Below are positions 59,971 through 64,000 of a stretch of 64,000 nt of DNA, piece after piece (position 1 is the stretch's first letter; the number at the start of each line of letters is the position of its first letter). A program made the position numbers and the translations under genes. This stretch comes from an uncultured Oscillospiraceae bacterium (GTDB taxonomy: Bacteria; Bacillota; Clostridia; Oscillospirales; Oscillospiraceae): the NCBI GenBank assembly GCA_910587395.1, contig CAJULJ010000006.1:17421-81420 (forward strand). The letters run 5' to 3'. The notes under the pieces are model-generated. The model had not been told where the DNA came from and did not search any database. It saw nothing but the letters and a program-made list of their open reading frames with translations.

Positions 59971-60411
59971 ATGTATTTCAAGTGCATCAAATATAACATA
60001 CAGTCAGCTCATTTGTGGCAGAATGAAGCGACTGGCGAAAGGACAGCTAAAACAGCAAAATTAACCTATACGAAAGTTGGAGACTACTACGTCCCCGATC
60101 TGATACTTGACGGGGAACCGAAGCAGGATGTATTCTATGGCAAGTATGGTGATCTTCGACGTACCTATCTCAAGCAGTACAAGCATGAGTTGTGGAGGGA
60201 ATTAGCCGGCAATGGAACACTAAAAGCCCACCTGCTGGATATTGATGAAACAGCCAACGAGTGGATGGATAGGATGCTGCCACAGATAATGAAGTCTGCT
60301 GGTGTGACCGAGGCATTAAAAGCCTGTGATCAGATGGCGTGGGTGGAGTTGGTAAACATCTGCAAGGCCAAGGTGGAGGAAGTCATTTTTGCGGAATTGA
60401 TATATTCCTAA
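59971..60411 (+). CDS. tnpV: TnpV-like transposon protein
   Basis: 146 codons; residues about 30-146 match TnpV, a small protein of Clostridia integrative elements (LTYTKVGDYYVPDLILDGE, RRTYLKQYKHELW, TEALKACDQMAWVELVNI). The first about 28 residues are not TnpV-like and probably derive from the junction with the transposase remnant, so the real start is uncertain. No other genes of a Tn4451-type element are seen. Confidence 0.75.
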   Translation: MYFKCIKYNIQSAHLWQNEATGERTAKTAKLTYTKVGDYYVPDLILDGEPKQDVFYGKYGDLRRTYLKQYKHELWRELAGNGTLKAHLLDIDETANEWMDRMLPQIMKSAGVTEALKACDQMAWVELVNICKAKVEEVIFAELIYS

Positions 60412-60429
60412 AGTATGGAGCTATGTAGC

Positions 60430-60466
60430 AGCATGGGGAGCTGATTGCGCCCCATGCTGTTGCATT
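60430..60466 (+). terminator. Possible terminator after tnpV
   Basis: A 9-bp stem AGCATGGGG/CCCCATGCT (60430-60438 with 60450-60458) followed by a weak T-rich stretch (GTTGCATTTT), just after tnpV and before the lysR promoter. Confidence 0.5.
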
Positions 60467-60482
60467 TTGGTCTACTACACTC

Positions 60483-60511
60483 TTGCACGGCAGCACATAT
60501 TTTGCTATGAT
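60483..60511 (+). promoter_or_regulatory. Sigma-A promoter of the LysR gene
   Basis: TTGCAC (60483-60488), 17 bases, TATGAT (60506-60511), about 35 bases before the LysR start. Confidence 0.65.
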
Positions 60512-60544
60512 AAAGCTATTCTGATATGGCATTGAGGTAACACA

Positions 60545-61453
60545 ATGACACTGCAACAGCTAAAATATGTGATAACCATTGCCGAAAAGGGCTCCATCAC
60601 AGAGGCGGCAAAAGACCTGTATGTCTCCCAACCAAGCCTTTCCGGCGCAGTCAAAGAGGTGGAAAAGGAAACTGGGCTTATGATCTTCAACCGTTGCCGT
60701 GCGGGAGTTGCCTTGACAACGGAAGGAATGGAGTTTCTGGGATACGCCCGACAAGTTGTGCAGCAAATGGAACTTTTGGAATCCAGATACATTGAGAGCC
60801 GGCCGGAAAAAGTGCGTTTTTGCGTATCCACCCAACACTATACGTTTGCAGCGAACGCTTTTGTTGAACTGGTGCAGCGTTTTGGACAGGAACGGTATGA
60901 ATTTATCCTAAATGAGACGCAGACCCACCAGATTATTGAGGATGTCAGGAACCGCTTCAGTGATTTAGGTATTCTTTTTCTTAGCCAGAGCAACGAAAAC
61001 GTACTGCGTAAAAGTTTTGAGGAATATGGACTTGATTTCCACGAATTATTTACCGCTGCTCCCCACGTCTTTTTACGAAAGGAGCATCCATTGGCAACTC
61101 TGGGAGAGATCACGCTGAGGGACTTGAAGCCCTACCCCCGGTTAAGTTTTGTACAGGGGGCTTATGAATCCTCTAACTTCGCAGAGGAATTGTTCAGCAA
61201 TGAAGCTGCTGACAAAAGCATTAAAATCAGCGACCGTGCCGCCATTGTCAATTTCATGGTAGGACTGGACGGCTACACAATTTCAAGCGGCATATTCCCA
61301 AGATATTTGCATGGTGATTCTATTGTCTCCATTCCTCTTGCGGAAAAGGAGACGATGCGAATCGGGTATCTTCTGAACAAGGATCGGGAACTGTCCGAGT
61401 TGGGCAGAATTTATATTGAGGCTCTGATGCAATATCAGCAGGATCAAACATAG
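60545..61453 (+). CDS. LysR-family transcriptional regulator
   Basis: 302 residues. The N-terminal winged helix (MTLQQLKYVITIAEKGSITEA, LYVSQPSLSGAVKEVE) and the two-lobed effector domain are complete. The next gene, in the same direction, is a LysE-type exporter with a good -10 (TATAAT, 61512-61517) but no -35, typical of a promoter needing a LysR activator. It probably controls that exporter in response to an amino acid or analogue. Confidence 0.9.
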   Translation: MTLQQLKYVITIAEKGSITEAAKDLYVSQPSLSGAVKEVEKETGLMIFNRCRAGVALTTEGMEFLGYARQVVQQMELLESRYIESRPEKVRFCVSTQHYTFAANAFVELVQRFGQERYEFILNETQTHQIIEDVRNRFSDLGILFLSQSNENVLRKSFEEYGLDFHELFTAAPHVFLRKEHPLATLGEITLRDLKPYPRLSFVQGAYESSNFAEELFSNEAADKSIKISDRAAIVNFMVGLDGYTISSGIFPRYLHGDSIVSIPLAEKETMRIGYLLNKDRELSELGRIYIEALMQYQQDQT

Positions 61454-61540
61454 GCTCGCCCTATGCTTTAGCATAACAAATCAATATTACCTATCCCATA
61501 GCATTCCGTCGTATAATGACGAGCGGAAGGAGGCGTTATT

Positions 61541-62125
61541 ATGCCTGGCTATGCGATAGGTAATTTTTTTGTTTATTCTGTAATCAATGCGTTTACTCCG
61601 GGGCCGGGGAACATTCTTGCGCTGAACACGGTGACGAACTACGGGTGGAAAAAAGGAACCCCTCTGTTTCTGGGCATCTTTGCTGGTTACTATGTTGTTC
61701 AGTTGATTTGCGCGGTGTTTGTTTATGGTGTCAGTACCTTCCTGCCTGGGGTGTTGGGAGTGATGAAATATGTTGGCGCAGCATATATCCTCTGGCTGGC
61801 CCTACATATTGCACTCAGCCGCCCGAGCGGGGACGGCAGCGAGAAATCAGCGTCCTTCTGGAAGGGCTTCATGCTGCAATTCGTCAATGTAAAGATATAT
61901 CTGTTCGGCATTACTGCCTTGACCGGCTATGTGACCAATTACAGTACAGCACTGTGGATGCTGCTTTTCTTTGAACTGGTTATCGCCACCATAGGAACGA
62001 TTGCAACCACGGCGTGGATTGGAGCAGGCGTGGCCATTCAGAAGGTCTATCTTCAACATTATAGGCCCATCAATATCATTCTGGCACTCACTCTGCTGGA
62101 ATGTGTGTATAGCATCCTGAAATAG
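61541..62125 (+). CDS. LysE-family amino-acid exporter
   Basis: 194 residues with about six hydrophobic membrane segments. The first contains the family motif NAFTPGPGN; later FMLQFVNVKIYLFGITAL is also typical. Exports an amino acid or related compound through the cytoplasmic membrane. GGAGG precedes the start. Preceded by the LysR gene that probably regulates it and followed after 30 bases by the argD-like remnant. Confidence 0.9.
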   Translation: MPGYAIGNFFVYSVINAFTPGPGNILALNTVTNYGWKKGTPLFLGIFAGYYVVQLICAVFVYGVSTFLPGVLGVMKYVGAAYILWLALHIALSRPSGDGSEKSASFWKGFMLQFVNVKIYLFGITALTGYVTNYSTALWMLLFFELVIATIGTIATTAWIGAGVAIQKVYLQHYRPINIILALTLLECVYSILK

Positions 62126-62155
62126 TAAACATCAAATGTTAATGTGGAGGCCATT

Positions 62156-63087
62156 ATGACAAATCAAGATGTTTTCAGCAAGGACAGCACCTATGTATCC
62201 CATACCTACAACCGCTTTCCCGCCGCCATCCAAAGCGGGCATGGAGCCACCGCGAGGGACTTTGATGGGAAAGAGTACATCGACTTCGGCAGCGGCATCG
62301 GCGCAAACGCCCTGGGCTTCTGCAATGACGAGTGGGTGAACGCTGTTACTACGCAGCTCCGGCTGGTGCAGCACACATCGAACCTGTTCTATACCCTGCC
62401 AAACACTCAGTTGGCAGAGAATTTATGCCAAATCACAGGATATTCCAAGGTTTTCTTTTGTAATTCCGGCGCAGAGGCCAATGAAGGCGCGATCAAGCTG
62501 GCGCGCAAGCTGGCGCGCAAGTATGGCAGGGAGAAAAAGGGTGAGCGGTGCAATCAGATCATTACGCTGCAAAATTCCTTCCATGGCAGGACAATCACAA
62601 CACTGGCCGCAACCGGACAGGATTCTTTCCATCAGCACTTTTTCCCATTTACGGAAGGATTCCGGTATGTGCCGATCAATGACTGTCAGCAGTTGTCCGA
62701 TGCGATTGATGCATCTGTCTGTGGTATCATGGTGGAACTTGTCCAGGGCGAGGGCGGCGTGACCGCTATGGACAAAGAGTACGCGCAATATCTGGAAACG
62801 CTCTGCAAGGAAAATGACATTATGCTGATCGTGGACGAGGTGCAGACAGGCATCGGCAGAACGGGAACCTTCCTCTGTTGTGAGCAGTACCATATCCGCC
62901 CCAATATTATTACCCTTGCAAAAGGGCTGGGCGCCGGCCTTCCAATTGGCGCTATCCTCATGGATGAAACTGCTGGGGAGATTTTCAGCCGGGACAACAC
63001 GGCTCCACCTTCGGTGGAAACCCTGTCGTTTGCGCTGGTGGAATTGAGGTGCTGCGCAAATGCTTATCCGAGCAAGCACATTTATGA
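62156..63087 (+). pseudogene. Acetylornithine/succinyl-type aminotransferase, frameshifted and truncated
   Basis: From ATG 62156 (GGAGG ribosome site) the product follows class III aminotransferases: FGSGIGANALGFC, VFFCNSGAEANEGAIKLAR, FHGRTITTLAATGQ, LIVDEVQTGIGRTG and the PLP lysine in TLAKGLGAG. Near 62992 one extra base in GGGACAACACGG shifts the frame; the expected HGSTFGGNPVVCAGGIEVL continues in the other frame and stops at 63085-63087, roughly 90 residues before the normal end. The gene is therefore both shifted and cut. Confidence 0.82.
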
Positions 63088-63100
63088 AGGAGTATCAGCT

Positions 63101-63637
63101 ATGGAATACCGAATCGCACAGAACGTTGCAGAAATCGGTGTAAAAGTCATTTTTGCAACCATCAACGGGGTAGATAATACTGGTAGAAGTTCAAAATGGA
63201 ATGTGGAGCGCACGGCAAGGCTGGCCAACCTGTGCAAGCATTATGAGAATCTGGATGTTCATGAGGATTCTATTCTGGAGGGCTACAATATCCTACACGA
63301 TAAGGCGGGTGTAAAGCGAAGAAAAAATGTTCCTTCCAGTGAAAACCTGATTAAAATGCTGCTGAAGCACCAAAATATACCATTCATCAATCAAGTAGTG
63401 GACATTTACAACGTCATATCAATGGAAAGCCGCCTTTGCGTAGCAGCGCACAATTTGGATAAGGTTGAAGGGAATTTGACGGTACGATTTTCGGATGGAA
63501 CAGAAACGTATCTCCCTCTTGGGGCAGAGCAGCCAGTTCCCATGAAAGCACATGAATATTGCTATTGTGACGATTCCAATGAAGTTCAAGGCAGTGTTTG
63601 GGGAAACGCTGGCAAATCCGGCATTGACGGTTTTTGA
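63101..63637 (+). pseudogene. B3/B4 tRNA-binding-domain protein, 3' truncated
   Basis: Starts at ATG 63101 behind AAGGAG. MEYRIAQNVAEIGVKVIFAT, YNILHDKAGVKRRKNVPSS and LPLGAEQPVPMKAHEYCYCDD are typical of stand-alone B3/B4-domain (PheT-like) proteins. After DDSNEV (about 63587) homology ends and the frame runs 15 codons into the next fragment. By chance it is in frame with the shifted aminotransferase, giving a false 497-residue fusion. Confidence 0.75.
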
Positions 63638-63983
63638 CATTGAGCGGTTCGCCAAAATCGCACACCGGCATCAAGTTCCGTTGATCGTGGACAATACCTT
63701 TGCTACCCCAATTCTTTGCAAGCCCTTTGCATATGGGGCGGACATTATCGTACACTCCACCTCAAAATATATGGACGGCCATGCAGTGCAGATCGGCGGA
63801 GCGATTGTAGACAGCGGAAACTTTGACTGGATGTGCGGAAAATTTCCCGGCCTGACAGAGCCGGACGAATCCTATCACGGAATCTCTTATACAGATATTA
63901 CTCCCGAATTAGAACATAGGAAATCTGGTTGTGTTGAAAGAAAGTGGAGACCTTATCAGAGCAATGTTGTAAGGTACGCATGA
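63585..63983 (+). pseudogene. O-acetylhomoserine sulfhydrylase (metY-like), internal fragment
   Basis: Codons from about 63585 to 63900 encode an inner piece of a Cys/Met-metabolism PLP enzyme: FGETLANPALTVFDIERFA, HQVPLIVDNTFATPILCKPF and the PLP lysine motif VHSTSKYMDGH, then GKFPGLTEPDESYHGISY. The N-terminal third is absent and after SYTD the sequence changes to something unrelated. Third truncated gene in a row at this window end. Confidence 0.8.
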
Positions 63984-64000
63984 AGGAAGCTGTTTTATGG

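Noticed and set aside
62144..63637. A 497-residue aminotransferase-B3/B4 fusion protein
   Set aside because: The fusion frame depends on a frameshift in the aminotransferase; the B3/B4 part has its own ATG and ribosome site.
1..64000. CRISPR arrays, tRNA or rRNA genes
   Set aside because: No regularly spaced repeats and no tRNA or rRNA signatures were noticed on either strand.

Overview
The window reads as chromosome of a motile, fairly GC-rich Clostridia. An Oscillospiraceae-like gut anaerobe (Intestinimonas/Oscillibacter type) is my best guess; the genus is not provable from this sequence. Support comes from Firmicutes-style ribosome sites, sigma-28 and sigma-A promoters of Gram-positive type, flagellins without signal peptides, TnpV, and a zinc macrodomain/Sir2 pair. 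No rRNA, tRNA or CRISPR array was seen.

From about 53.3 kb leftwards to position 1 almost everything is on the minus strand and forms a flagellin and flagellin-decoration island with two flagellin loci. Locus A (1-17.2 kb) has a fixed sigma-28 promoter and flagellin 1, then a large sulfotransferase-like protein, a small helical protein, an APS-kinase-like protein and a PHP phosphatase. It continues with an FkbM methyltransferase, a ribulose-phosphate epimerase / cytidylyltransferase / dehydrogenase trio, AsnB, a glycosyltransferase, a radical SAM protein, a deacetylase, a formyltransferase, a WbqC protein and a cut-off aminotransferase. Next to it lies ilvD with its own sigma-A promoter. Locus B (19.3-51.3 kb) has flagellin 2, the same sulfotransferase / small protein / APS-kinase set, an AraD-type epimerase and second cytidylyltransferase, a nearly complete pseudaminic acid pathway (pseB, C, F, G, I, a PseA-like amidotransferase and a Maf-like protein), a CDP-branched 3,6-dideoxyhexose (yersiniose-like) pathway, UDP-galactopyranose mutase, a split transketolase and further transferases.

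The most remarkable part is 51.3-54.2 kb. A serine recombinase gene lies beside a 133-bp segment bounded by perfect 13-bp inverted repeats and carrying a sigma-28 promoter. Left of the segment, in the minus direction, are a TnpB-like protein whose three RuvC catalytic positions are all substituted, a structured RNA region ending in a 16-nt guide-like sequence, a CsrA-like gene and flagellin 2. The 16-nt sequence is identical to codons 3-8 of flagellin 1, 35 kb away, and differs from flagellin 2 at two positions. As read here the promoter points away from the tnpB-like/csrA/flagellin-2 genes and into a terminator, so that unit should be OFF. Inversion would switch on flagellin 2 together with an RNA-guided repressor of flagellin 1. 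This is the logic of Salmonella Hin/FljB/FljA phase variation with a nuclease-dead TnpB and guide RNA in place of FljA.

Right of 54.2 kb the content is ordinary to degraded: a uxuA-uxuB hexuronate operon, a Sir2/macrodomain pair, a flavin/ferredoxin protein, an IS5-type transposase remnant and tnpV, a LysR regulator next to a LysE exporter, and finally a chain of truncated, frameshifted gene fragments (argD-like, B3/B4 domain, metY-like) at the window end.
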